From NCBI GenBank assembly GCA_947451105.1, contig CANFXY010000010.1:1-36096 (forward strand): a stretch of 36,096 nucleotides of DNA, read 5' to 3'. Shown in pieces: positions 7,242 to 16,500 of the stretch (positions are counted from its first letter, which is position 1; the number at the start of each line of letters is the position of its first letter). The translations under genes and the position numbers were made by a program. The stretch is from Bacteroidota bacterium (GTDB taxonomy: Bacteria; Bacteroidota; Bacteroidia; NS11-12g; UBA955). The notes below the pieces were generated by a model, which was not told the DNA's origin, made no database searches, and saw only the letters and a list, made by a program, of their open reading frames with translations.

Positions 7242-8726
7242 CTAAAAGAGCTGAATAAAGGTGTAAAAAGGATCATTCAATATTATTTTATATTCCAAAT
7301 TGCATTTTTCAAACTTGCTCAATTGTTCATTAAGAATAAGTAAATAACCCTTAAAATCGGCTAATGCTGCATGGTCAATATTTTCAATATTATACCCTTT
7401 TGTTTGATTATAAATATTTTTATAAAATACCAAGGGATAATTATAACCTAATGGTTCATAAATACTAAATTTTTTTAATTGAGGATTTGAGTTTTCTATT
7501 CTTTTAAATGCATATCCATACATTACTTGAGCAGATGTCTCATCATTGTCCAGCGTTTTTTTGATGATGCTTTGATAAGGTTCGTAAAATAAATACGAAA
7601 ATAGCAAAAGGAATATAAAAGCAATTTTGATTCTACTCATGCTTAATGACAGAAAAATTAATTCAAATAGCTTATAGAAAGCCATTGCTATTATAATTGC
7701 ACACAAAGGTATTAACAGAAGATCATACCAAACATTGCTTGACCCATTTGATATTATGGTGTAAAATAAAATTATTTGAATGGATATGAAAATTGCCAAG
7801 TGTCTCAGCGTTTTTTGGTAACAAGTGACAACGATAACGAATGAGGGGAAAATGAAGGGGAACCAATATTTAAATTGCCAATCTTTGAGCTCTCGGCAAT
7901 AAAACCAAAAATCGGTTTGACTGTATTGGTAACGGTCTGATTTGTTTAAATATCTTGGAAAAAGCTCATTATGCCAAACAGCTTTCAAATACCCTGGTTC
8001 GGCTATTTCCCTGCTAATATAAAATCCCAAAATTACAACGAAGGAAATACCCATTCCATACCAAAAACGAGGGTTTTTGAGCGTTCTTATAGTTAAATTA
8101 TTATAAATAGAATAAATAAAAATGCCAGGTAGAATTAATAAAACAACAATACTCTTTGTGAACACAGCAAGTGTAAAAAATAGAAAGAAATTATTTAAAA
8201 AGCTATCTTTTGATGTTTCAAAGTATTGGAAAATATTAAATAATGCCAAAATCGTAAAAAAAATGATTAGGGCATCATGGTCGCCAGTTCTAGCTGCATG
8301 TTCATGCATATAGCCCCAACTGGTAATGACTATAAATGCTGCGATAATCCCTATGATTGATAATTTGAAATGCTTGTTAAACCAAAAAATCAAAAATAAA
8401 CACATTCCAAATGTTGCTAATGCAGAAGGCAATCTCACGGCCAGTTCATTGTACCCAAATACTTTAAATCCTATTGCTTGACACCACACCAATAGAGGTG
8501 GTTTGGTTTCCCATAAATCAGCTTGATATTTATACGTTTTTATTAAGAGGTTACCAGTTTGAGACATTTCAAATGCATTGATTGCATTTCTAGCTTCATC
8601 CCATTCTCTAAGTGGCTTGCTGTCGAGGTGCAAGAAAATAGGCGCAGCAATACAGGCACCAATAAGTAAAATCCAAATGTACTTATATGGTTTTGAACTT
8701 AAAATTAGGTCTTTACTCGCTGACAT
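7242..8726 (-). CDS. GT39-family (ArnT/PMT-like) membrane glycosyltransferase
   Basis: Multi-pass GT-C enzyme of 494 residues that would transfer a sugar from a polyprenyl-phosphate donor on the periplasmic side. The first loop after TM1 holds the acidic motif REWDEARNA typical of GT39 enzymes. WETKPPLLVW and HAARTGDHDAL are further family blocks. About a dozen hydrophobic helices are followed by a short soluble tail. The ATG at 8726 lies inside the end of murF-alr (14-bp overlap), which implies translational coupling. Acceptor and sugar cannot be read from sequence. The link to cell-wall precursor synthesis comes only from the operon. Confidence 0.85.
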   Translation of the reverse strand: MSASKDLILSSKPYKYIWILLIGACIAAPIFLHLDSKPLREWDEARNAINAFEMSQTGNLLIKTYKYQADLWETKPPLLVWCQAIGFKVFGYNELAVRLPSALATFGMCLFLIFWFNKHFKLSIIGIIAAFIVITSWGYMHEHAARTGDHDALIIFFTILALFNIFQYFETSKDSFLNNFFLFFTLAVFTKSIVVLLILPGIFIYSIYNNLTIRTLKNPRFWYGMGISFVVILGFYISREIAEPGYLKAVWHNELFPRYLNKSDRYQYSQTDFWFYCRELKDWQFKYWFPFIFPSFVIVVTCYQKTLRHLAIFISIQIILFYTIISNGSSNVWYDLLLIPLCAIIIAMAFYKLFELIFLSLSMSRIKIAFIFLLLFSYLFYEPYQSIIKKTLDNDETSAQVMYGYAFKRIENSNPQLKKFSIYEPLGYNYPLVFYKNIYNQTKGYNIENIDHAALADFKGYLLILNEQLSKFEKCNLEYKIILNDPFYTFIQLF

Positions 8727-11142
8727 AAATTCTTTTAACCCTTTGAGAAATTGATGTTAGTATTTCATATGGAATGGTGTTTAATTGATCTGCTACCTTG
8801 TCAATTGGGAAATCTTTTCCAAAAATTATAGCCTCATCGCCTGATTTACATTCAATATTACTGACATCAACCATGCACATATCCATACAAATATTGCCTG
8901 CAATAGGGGCGAATTGATTATTGATATAAAGACCGCCAACACCATTGCTTAATGAGCGATTTAATCCATCAGCGTACCCAAGTGCTAATACAGCTATTTT
9001 TCGCTCAGTTTCTGAAATCGATTTTCTTGAATAACCAATACTATCATTGGCATGAACGGTTTTGATTTGAGAAATATGGGTCTTAAGTGTGAATACTGGT
9101 TCTAGTAAGTTGCCAAATAATTTACTTGGGTCAATTCCATAAAGACCAATTCCCAATCGCACCATATCAAGATCCTTTTGTTCAAATCTAAGTGCTGCTG
9201 CTGTATTGCTAATGTGTTTTATGGTTTTATACCCAATTGACGACTCAATCTTTTTTGCTATGTTGTTAAATGTGCTTATTTGAAATCTTGTGAATTCATC
9301 AAATATAGCGTCATCACTGCCGGATAAGTGTGAAAATATTGAAGCAATTTTCAAGTTTTTACCCAGTGAAATAACTTCAATTAACGCATCAATTTCATTT
9401 TCTAGATAGCCCAATCTGTGCATGCCTGTGTCAATTTCAATATGAATTTTTAAGACAGAATTACTATCTTGTTTGCTGTATTTATCTAAAAATTCATTGC
9501 TAAATACAACAGGCTCTAAATTGTATTCTATGAGTTGTTCAAGGGCATCAATATCAGAGTTCATAACCATGATAGGCGTATTTATTCCTGATTGCCTCAA
9601 TGCTACACCTTCATCAATATATGCAACAGCTAAGTAGTCAACTTTATTTTGTAATAGTTTAGCAATCTCATATGAACCACTACCATATGCAAATGCCTTT
9701 ACCATAGCCATGACCTTAATGTCTTTAGGCATTTTGTTTTTAATTGCATCAAGGTTTTTTAATGCAGCACTGAGATTGATTTCTAAAACGGTACCATGAT
9801 TCTCCTGCTCTAATTTTTTAACTAATTTTTCAAATTCAAACTTTCTTGCTCCTTTAATTAAGATGCTTTCCTCATGGAATTTTAAATGGTAGAAATTATC
9901 AAGAAAGGCTTGCGTATTTGAATAAAAATCAGTCTCAAAATATGGTTCAAAGATTTCTTTGTTTGCCAAGTATTCTGGCCCAATTCCAATTATTCTTTTT
10001 ATGTTTTTATCAAGTAATAAGCTTTTTACTTGTTTGTACAATATTGATGAAGGAAGTCCACTGCCCTCTATATCTGATAGTATTACAGTAGTTTTAGGGT
10101 GTATTGATTGTTGTTTTAAGAATGATAATGCGTTGCTTAAAGCATTTACATCATTGCTATAACTATCATTCACCAAAATACATGAATGAATTCCTTTTTT
10201 CAATTCCATCCGCATGCTGATGGGTTTTAAAATTTGGAATTTTTCGACTTCAAATTTTCCTAAAGACAAGCAAATTAGACAACAAAGACAGGCATTTTCT
10301 ATAGAAGCCTCATCGGAAAAAGGAATTGAAAAATTAATACTAGCTCCATTATATATGCAAGTAATATTGGTGCTAGATTGGCTAATCTTTCTTTCAATGA
10401 TATTTAAATTCGCTTTAGGTTCATTATATCCAAATGTGATTGCTTTTTCCTTTAATAAATTAACTACGGAGTTGTTAAATTCTGTGTAGACATGGTCACA
10501 GTTTTTAAACAACTTTATTTTCTCCTTTAGTTTTTGTTCAGGAGAATCAAATCCTTCATTGTGTGCAGTACCTAAATGTGTTAATACACCAATGTTGGCT
10601 TGAATTATATTGGATAAATTATCCATTTCATCTACTGTAGAAATACCAGCTTCAAAAATCCCTAATGTATGGTCATTTTTTAACTGCCAAATACTTAAAG
10701 GTACCCCAATTTGACTGTTGTAACTTTTAGGATTTGCGCATATATTAAAATCATCTTTTAACAATTGGGATAACCATTCTTTAACAATTGTTTTTCCGTT
10801 GCTGCCTGTAATACCTATAACAGGTATTTCGAAATGGTTTCTATGGAAAATTGCAACTTTTTGTAGAGCATTTAAAGTGTTTTCAACTTTTAAAAAACAA
10901 ATACCATGGAAGGGTTCAACATCGAAATCTTTTTCAACTATAAAAACTTTTACTCCTTTGTCAATCAGTTCTGGAATAAACCTATGGCCATTGTTGTATT
11001 TTGTTTTTAAAGAAATAAAAATGCACTCATCTGCATTAGTTAAACTTCTACTATCAGTGAGTAGTTGAAAATTAGCACTTTGTTCAAGATTGCCAATTTT
11101 TTGGGCATTTATTGCAGAAGCTATTTCAGATATAGTGTACAC
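8713..11142 (-). CDS. murF-alr: Bifunctional MurF ligase / alanine racemase
   Basis: Fusion of UDP-MurNAc-tripeptide:D-Ala-D-Ala ligase with PLP-dependent alanine racemase, supplying and using D-alanine for peptidoglycan in the cytoplasm. The N-terminal Mur ligase (about 1-445) shows DSR at 30-32 and the ATP P-loop GITGSNGKT at 110-118. The C-terminal racemase (about 450-809) has the PLP lysine Lys482 (MVKAFAYGSG), the opposite catalytic Tyr704 (IGYSRKS) and the ICMDMCMVDVS block. Length and order match the fusion known in Bacteroidota. Translation must start at GTG 11142: an in-frame TAG lies two codons upstream and there is no nearby Met, and MYTISEIA fits the family N terminus. The 3' end overlaps the GT39 gene by 14 bp. 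Confidence 0.95.
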   Translation of the reverse strand: MYTISEIASAINAQKIGNLEQSANFQLLTDSRSLTNADECIFISLKTKYNNGHRFIPELIDKGVKVFIVEKDFDVEPFHGICFLKVENTLNALQKVAIFHRNHFEIPVIGITGSNGKTIVKEWLSQLLKDDFNICANPKSYNSQIGVPLSIWQLKNDHTLGIFEAGISTVDEMDNLSNIIQANIGVLTHLGTAHNEGFDSPEQKLKEKIKLFKNCDHVYTEFNNSVVNLLKEKAITFGYNEPKANLNIIERKISQSSTNITCIYNGASINFSIPFSDEASIENACLCCLICLSLGKFEVEKFQILKPISMRMELKKGIHSCILVNDSYSNDVNALSNALSFLKQQSIHPKTTVILSDIEGSGLPSSILYKQVKSLLLDKNIKRIIGIGPEYLANKEIFEPYFETDFYSNTQAFLDNFYHLKFHEESILIKGARKFEFEKLVKKLEQENHGTVLEINLSAALKNLDAIKNKMPKDIKVMAMVKAFAYGSGSYEIAKLLQNKVDYLAVAYIDEGVALRQSGINTPIMVMNSDIDALEQLIEYNLEPVVFSNEFLDKYSKQDSNSVLKIHIEIDTGMHRLGYLENEIDALIEVISLGKNLKIASIFSHLSGSDDAIFDEFTRFQISTFNNIAKKIESSIGYKTIKHISNTAAALRFEQKDLDMVRLGIGLYGIDPSKLFGNLLEPVFTLKTHISQIKTVHANDSIGYSRKSISETERKIAVLALGYADGLNRSLSNGVGGLYINNQFAPIAGNICMDMCMVDVSNIECKSGDEAIIFGKDFPIDKVADQLNTIPYEILTSISQRVKRIYVSE

Positions 11143-11152
11143 TTTCTAATTG

Positions 11153-11160
11153 CAAACCTA
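11153..11160 (-). promoter_or_regulatory. -7 box of murF-alr
   Basis: The minus strand reads TAGGTTTG, a full TAnnTTTG match, 10 nt before the GTG start. The predicted leader would be only a few nucleotides long. No TTG is seen at the usual -33 spacing. Confidence 0.5.
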
Positions 11161-11203
11161 TGAAGATTTTTACTAATATAGCTGCATTCTCATGTTTTTT
11201 ATT

Positions 11204-11211
11204 TAGGTTCG
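11204..11211 (+). promoter_or_regulatory. -7 box of the amino acid permease gene
   Basis: TAGGTTCG differs from TAnnTTTG at one position and lies 16 nt before the ATG at 11228. It is divergent from the murF-alr promoter within an 85-bp intergenic region. Confidence 0.35.
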
Positions 11212-11227
11212 ATGCAAATTTTACAAA

Positions 11228-12616
11228 ATGTCTAGTCAACTAAAAGAGAAATTGGGGCTTTTTTCCGCCGTTATGGTCGTTGTGAGTGCTATGATTGGGA
11301 GTGGTGTGTTTAAGAAAGTAAGTTTGATGTCCAATGAATTGCACCATAGTGCCTGGGTATTAGGCGCCTGGTTATGCGCTGGACTAATAACTTTAATGGG
11401 CTCATTGAGTAATGCCGAAGTGGCAGGGTTAATTGCGAAACCGGGAGGACAATATGTTTACTTTCAAAAAATGTATGGAAAGTTATTTGCCTTTTTATAC
11501 GGATGGTCATCATTTTCTGTTATCCAAACCGCTACAGCTGCTTCAGTGGCTTATGTTTTTGCAGAATCTTTTAACCGTTTGTTTCCTTTACCTGTGCTTG
11601 GGGAGTATTGGTCAAATTATACATTAATATCAATAGCTGATTTTCAATTACAACCATTTCATAATTTTGGAGTAAAAATGATGGCTTGCACGCTCATTGT
11701 TTTTCTTTCAATAATTAATTATCGAGGAATTTCTTATGGCGAAAGAATAGGTAATATCCTCGGCGGATTAGTAGTTATCGGCCTGCTAATGATTATCGTT
11801 TTTTCATTTACCCACAGTGTAAATCCAAATCCTTTTAGTTTAAAAAGTGCAAATTTTCAACCAGTCAAAGTATCTGTTTTCTTTTCTGCAATGATGGCGG
11901 CTTTTTGGGCCTTTGAGGGTTGGAACAATGTTGGGTTTTTAGGGGGAGAGATTAAAAACCCTAAGAAAAATATTCCTATTGCATTATTTGTAGGAACATT
12001 AATCGTAATGACATTGTATTTCTTAGTAAACATGTCTTATTTTAAAATGTCAGACATATCGTTCTTTGAAGGAATTTTAAAGAAAGAAAACGCAATAGCA
12101 GCTGTTGAATCTATTAGTACAATATGGATTACTGGTGGTGTTTTAATTTCAACTTTGATCTTAATTAGCACTTTCAACAGCACCAATAACAGTATAATGA
12201 CTTCTCCGAGAATCTATTATGCAATGGCTAATGATGGCCTATTTTTGAAAAGTGCCGGGAAAACCCATCCTAGATATTTAACTCCTCATAGGTCAATTAT
12301 TTACCAAATGTTTTGGTGCATGCTTTTGGTGATGAGTGGCAGTTTTGACATGCTCACAGAAATGTTGGTTTTTGTGGCATTTATTTTCTATGGTTGTGGC
12401 GCGTTTGGTGTAATTGTATTGCGTTACAAGATGCCAAATGAAGAAAGGCCTTTTAAAGTACCTTTTTATCCAATATTGCCTTTATTTTTCACTTTATTTA
12501 GTGCGTTTTTGGTGGCGTACTCACTAATTGAATCGCCTGGTAATGCTATCGTTGGTTTGATACTTCTTAGCTTAGGATTGCCAATGTATTTTTATATGAA
12601 ATATAGGTACAAATAA
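11228..12616 (+). CDS. APC-superfamily amino acid permease
   Basis: Inner-membrane amino acid transporter with the LeuT-like fold of the APC superfamily. The 462-residue protein has about 12 hydrophobic helices. The unwound TM1 motif appears as SAMIGSGVFKK and the TM6 region as FWAFEGWNNVGFLGGEIKNPKKNIP, both typical of L-type/cationic amino acid permeases. The substrate is not predictable from sequence alone. It is a single gene in the plus direction, divergent from murF-alr. Its TAA and the stop of the following minus-strand transglycosylase gene form the palindrome TAATTA. Confidence 0.9.
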   Translation: MSSQLKEKLGLFSAVMVVVSAMIGSGVFKKVSLMSNELHHSAWVLGAWLCAGLITLMGSLSNAEVAGLIAKPGGQYVYFQKMYGKLFAFLYGWSSFSVIQTATAASVAYVFAESFNRLFPLPVLGEYWSNYTLISIADFQLQPFHNFGVKMMACTLIVFLSIINYRGISYGERIGNILGGLVVIGLLMIIVFSFTHSVNPNPFSLKSANFQPVKVSVFFSAMMAAFWAFEGWNNVGFLGGEIKNPKKNIPIALFVGTLIVMTLYFLVNMSYFKMSDISFFEGILKKENAIAAVESISTIWITGGVLISTLILISTFNSTNNSIMTSPRIYYAMANDGLFLKSAGKTHPRYLTPHRSIIYQMFWCMLLVMSGSFDMLTEMLVFVAFIFYGCGAFGVIVLRYKMPNEERPFKVPFYPILPLFFTLFSAFLVAYSLIESPGNAIVGLILLSLGLPMYFYMKYRYK

Positions 12617-13513
12617 TTATTGACGTTTGTCAATACGGTCTTCATACTCAAGAAATGCGGCTAAAATTAGTTGAGAATAATTTTGTGATGCACTTTTAAA
12701 TCTTCCGGCCGATGTATTCCAAAGTTGTTTGATTAAATCAATCCCTATTCCTGGTTGCGGAATTGCATCTAATGCCAATTGAACATTGCCCGCTCCAGCA
12801 TTGTAGATATGCATGACAAATAGCTTAAACCAAAGTTCGTCTTCGTTATAAGCAATTGATTTTCCTGCTAGCATTTGGCGGGCGTACGGAATGCAAATTG
12901 TTTTTATTAATTCACTTGCAGCAAATGCAGAACGATTAAAATCGGCTCTTTCATCTACATATTTATTGACTTTTAGTCCATAATTCCTTGCAACTCCTGG
13001 CATTAATTGAAAAGGACCATATGCTCCAGCATTAGACTTTTGCAATTGATTTGGACTTTCAATAAGCAAAATTGCTTTGGCATACCACCCATCAATCCCA
13101 TTGCTCTCAAATTCAGCTATACCTTGAGGTACTTTATCAGATATTTTTTCAAATGTGTAAAAAAAACTTTTTCCCATAGTGCCAACAATTCTTGGGCTAT
13201 CTACGATACCATTTAAACGCTTCAGGCTATCTAAAATACTTTGCCTAGCCAGTTCATTGCTTCCATACCAAGATGATGCATGCATTGTTGCAATAATTGT
13301 TCTATCGCTATGAATATTTAAAAGACAACTGTCCTTATGCAAATTCATAATTCTACGCCAGAAAATTACATTTGGTAACTTATCCAACTCCAAAGCATGT
13401 ATTTCATTTGCAGAGGTGGAATTCGTATTTAGTAATTCTGGTTCTATATCATCAAACGCACTTAAGCCAATAAAGATAACAATTAGAGAGGATATGTATA
13501 AAAAGTATTTCAA
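12617..13513 (-). CDS. Exported SLT-family lytic transglycosylase
   Basis: Cleaves the MurNAc-GlcNAc bond of peptidoglycan with formation of a 1,6-anhydro end. The 298-residue protein has an N-terminal signal segment (KYFLYISSLIVIFIGLSAF), a non-catalytic region, then an SLT domain at about 140-270. The catalytic Glu152 is in LLIESPNQ, followed by GAYGPFQLMPGVARNYGL and IYNAGAGN. The only usable start is TTG 13513: a stop codon lies three codons upstream, and the next Met would remove the signal. The TTG sits one base after the porU2 stop, so the two genes are probably translationally coupled. A role in opening the wall for envelope machinery is inferred from this pairing. Confidence 0.88.
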   Translation of the reverse strand: MKYFLYISSLIVIFIGLSAFDDIEPELLNTNSTSANEIHALELDKLPNVIFWRRIMNLHKDSCLLNIHSDRTIIATMHASSWYGSNELARQSILDSLKRLNGIVDSPRIVGTMGKSFFYTFEKISDKVPQGIAEFESNGIDGWYAKAILLIESPNQLQKSNAGAYGPFQLMPGVARNYGLKVNKYVDERADFNRSAFAASELIKTICIPYARQMLAGKSIAYNEDELWFKLFVMHIYNAGAGNVQLALDAIPQPGIGIDLIKQLWNTSAGRFKSASQNYSQLILAAFLEYEDRIDKRQ

Positions 13514-13514
13514 T

Positions 13515-16500
13515 TTATCTTAGAAGGACTATTTTACCCGTTGAATGCTTAAAGAGATTGTTATTGGCCTTGTCAGCATTTAAATCATTGCTTACATTGT
13601 CATTTTCTAATTGGGTAACTTCCTCACCATTTAGTTTAATCGTTACAACATATAAATAAACGCCGTTTGAAAGTCTATCTCCGTACTCATCTTTGCCATC
13701 CCAAACAACTTCACTTATATTATTTCCTATGTGAATATCTCCTAGATCATCTTTGTTGAGTTCTTTAACGACCTTGCCTTGAATGGTCATTATCTTAACA
13801 TTGATATAATCCGGAACCTGATTACCAGTTAGCGTGTAAACAAAACGCATTGACGTGGTAAAAGGATTTGGATATGGATAAAAGTTTGTTGCAGACGCCT
13901 TATTAATAACGGTAAAGTTTATTAAATATTCTGAGCTTCCAGATTTTGTTCCATTTGCATCATTAGATTGAACCTTTAATGTGTAAATTCCGTCGCTTAA
14001 ATTTTTAGGGTTAAACTCAGCTTTAGCTAAGTTGTATGCTGAACTTGCTGGGTAGAACTTAACATCAAATGTATCAAAATTGATTGGCTCAAAGTTTACT
14101 GAGTTTGGACGTTTAAGCCAAATTTGTATTCCATTTGTATCTGTTTGCCAATTGAGTTGGTTCTCATCTTTACTGCTTATGCTAATTAATGGACTTCCAG
14201 AAACAATCTCGCCGTTTCCTATATGTTTGCCATCAAAGGTAACGTCTAGAAGGGGGTTAATTTTATCTTCATTGACGTAAAAATACCTCAGTGCAGAATT
14301 GTTTATCAATGACATTTCTGCTTGGCCAGCGCGGTTGTTTTGGTCATAATTTACCAATACAGCGAATACGTACCGGCCTCTCATATTTTTAGTGTTTTTA
14401 ATTGTGTTTATTAAAAAATATGCATTTGGTTTTAGACTGTCTGTGCTGTATTTGATTGAATTATATACGGTGTCTTTTGTATCCGCATTGTATATAAGCA
14501 CTTGATATTTTAGATTTTTATCAAAACTTAAATCTGAGATGTTTTGAAAACCTATTTCAAATTTAAATTCTTCACCTTGTCTAAGTGTATCTCTCCATAA
14601 GTTGTTAGATAAGTTTGGATTTAACGAGCCCTCTGGAACAGGCGTTAAACCAACCCTCCAATGTTTAAGTTGTGGTGGTGTATAATTTTTTAAATCTTCA
14701 AATTGACCTTCAAGATAGATATTCGGAAACCGCCTAGAATCGATATTTGACAAATCAAAATTGTTGGTTTTCACAAGAGGATATATAATTGTGTCTTCTC
14801 CAGAATTTGATACACCGTGTACATTGATTAAAAACTGATCGGCAGAATTGTTCTCTTCAGATTTTGTATGAAAATAAAGATTTCCCCATTGGGTAGTTGG
14901 GCCTATCAACTCAGTCCTTAAAACGCCAAAACCTCTTTTGCCAATGAGATCTTTTTCTATTTCAACATAGCCGCCATTACCATCCTTATAATGACCAGAA
15001 TCTTCAACAGCCCATCCAGGCGCAGCGCCTTTTTTCCCAATCATTGCATATGAAGTTAAATCTGTTTTTAATTCATTTACCAAACTAGCCCCTAATTTTG
15101 AAAATGCAGTTAAAACTTGAGGGGAGAAAAGCGTTCTGTTCATTGAACCCATGTTGCAAAGTGCCACGTAAGTGCTGTCAGGTATAGAATCAACCCACCT
15201 AATGAATTGTAACTCGCCTCCATTGTATAATGCAAAATTGTATGCTTTGACATTGTCTTCATAGTAGCCGGTTCCATAGTATTTGTTTGGATTAAATATT
15301 CCTGGCAATTTGAACTGTTCAAGACTGTTTTTATCAAATAAAATTGCAACAACACTTCCATTTGAAGTTCCAGGAGTAAGAGACATGGCTCCTTGACCAC
15401 CCTTTTTTATACCAGTATTTGGTGTTTTGTCCAGATAACAGTTTACAAAGATTTTTTCAGAGGTGTTGGAAAAGATAAACTTTTGAGCATTTTTGTCTAA
15501 TACTATTTTGTCTAAGGTGCTACTTGGGTAAAATTGAGGAAAATCAGATTGTGACCATCCCGGCGTATGGCTTAATATATGAACGAAACTTCTCTCAGTA
15601 AAATAACCACCTTGTATACTGCCTGTTTTTATCATTGCTCGCCAGTAATAAACGGTGCTGTCTTTCTGACCAAGTAATTTAACTTTCCAAGACTTCAATT
15701 GGCCAACAATTGAACCTGAATTTTCGGTTTTTTTCCAAGGGCTATTAAACAAATAACTTGTATCTATTTCAAATATAAATTGATAGTTTTTTTCAAAAAG
15801 ATTTAAAGCTTGTGCGATCAACTCAACTGTATCATTATTGAGATTGCTCACTATGTCAAATCGTTTAGGAGAAACTAAATTAATGCCATTTCCTGGGATA
15901 TAATCACTGTATGTAACGGTATTGTTTGAGTAGTTGTTTTCAAGAATTTTTTTGTCGTAATTGATGTTTACAATAAATTTATTTATTCCTGCCGAAGCTG
16001 CATCTTTTGATTTTATGTAAAGATAAATAGTGTCTTTATAACCTATGGGAGGTATTCTATAGTAGTGTTGAGTAACTAAAAAATTGTTTGGATAAAATCG
16101 ATCTATCTTGATATTTATGGAATCTTCGCTGAATTTTCCTCTGTTTTCAATAGGAACTGCTACCGCAAATGAATCGCTAACGGCTGTTAAATTTTTCGGA
16201 TAAAAGGAAATTGTTTTTTCATCTATGGCATAGTCAGGTAATTGTGGTTGGAACCATTGTATGGATGGATCACCTTGAAGAAATAACTCTCTTGATTGTA
16301 TTCTATTCAATTCATCATTGTAGTTACCTGTGGCCCGCAACATATCGTTGATAGCTTCTCCAACAGTATAATCGCCATTGTATTTTCTATTAAAAACAAA
16401 TGAGTATAGGCTTTGAATTTGTTCGTCAACTTGTCCCAATTCTGATAGACCAGTTTGAGCAATAAATGCTATTGCACCTTTTCCGCGTGTTTTGATAAAG

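Noticed and set aside
15140-15400. 86-codon minus-strand frame inside porU2
   Set aside because: Out-of-frame shadow of porU2 on the same strand; no start signal and no recognisable product.
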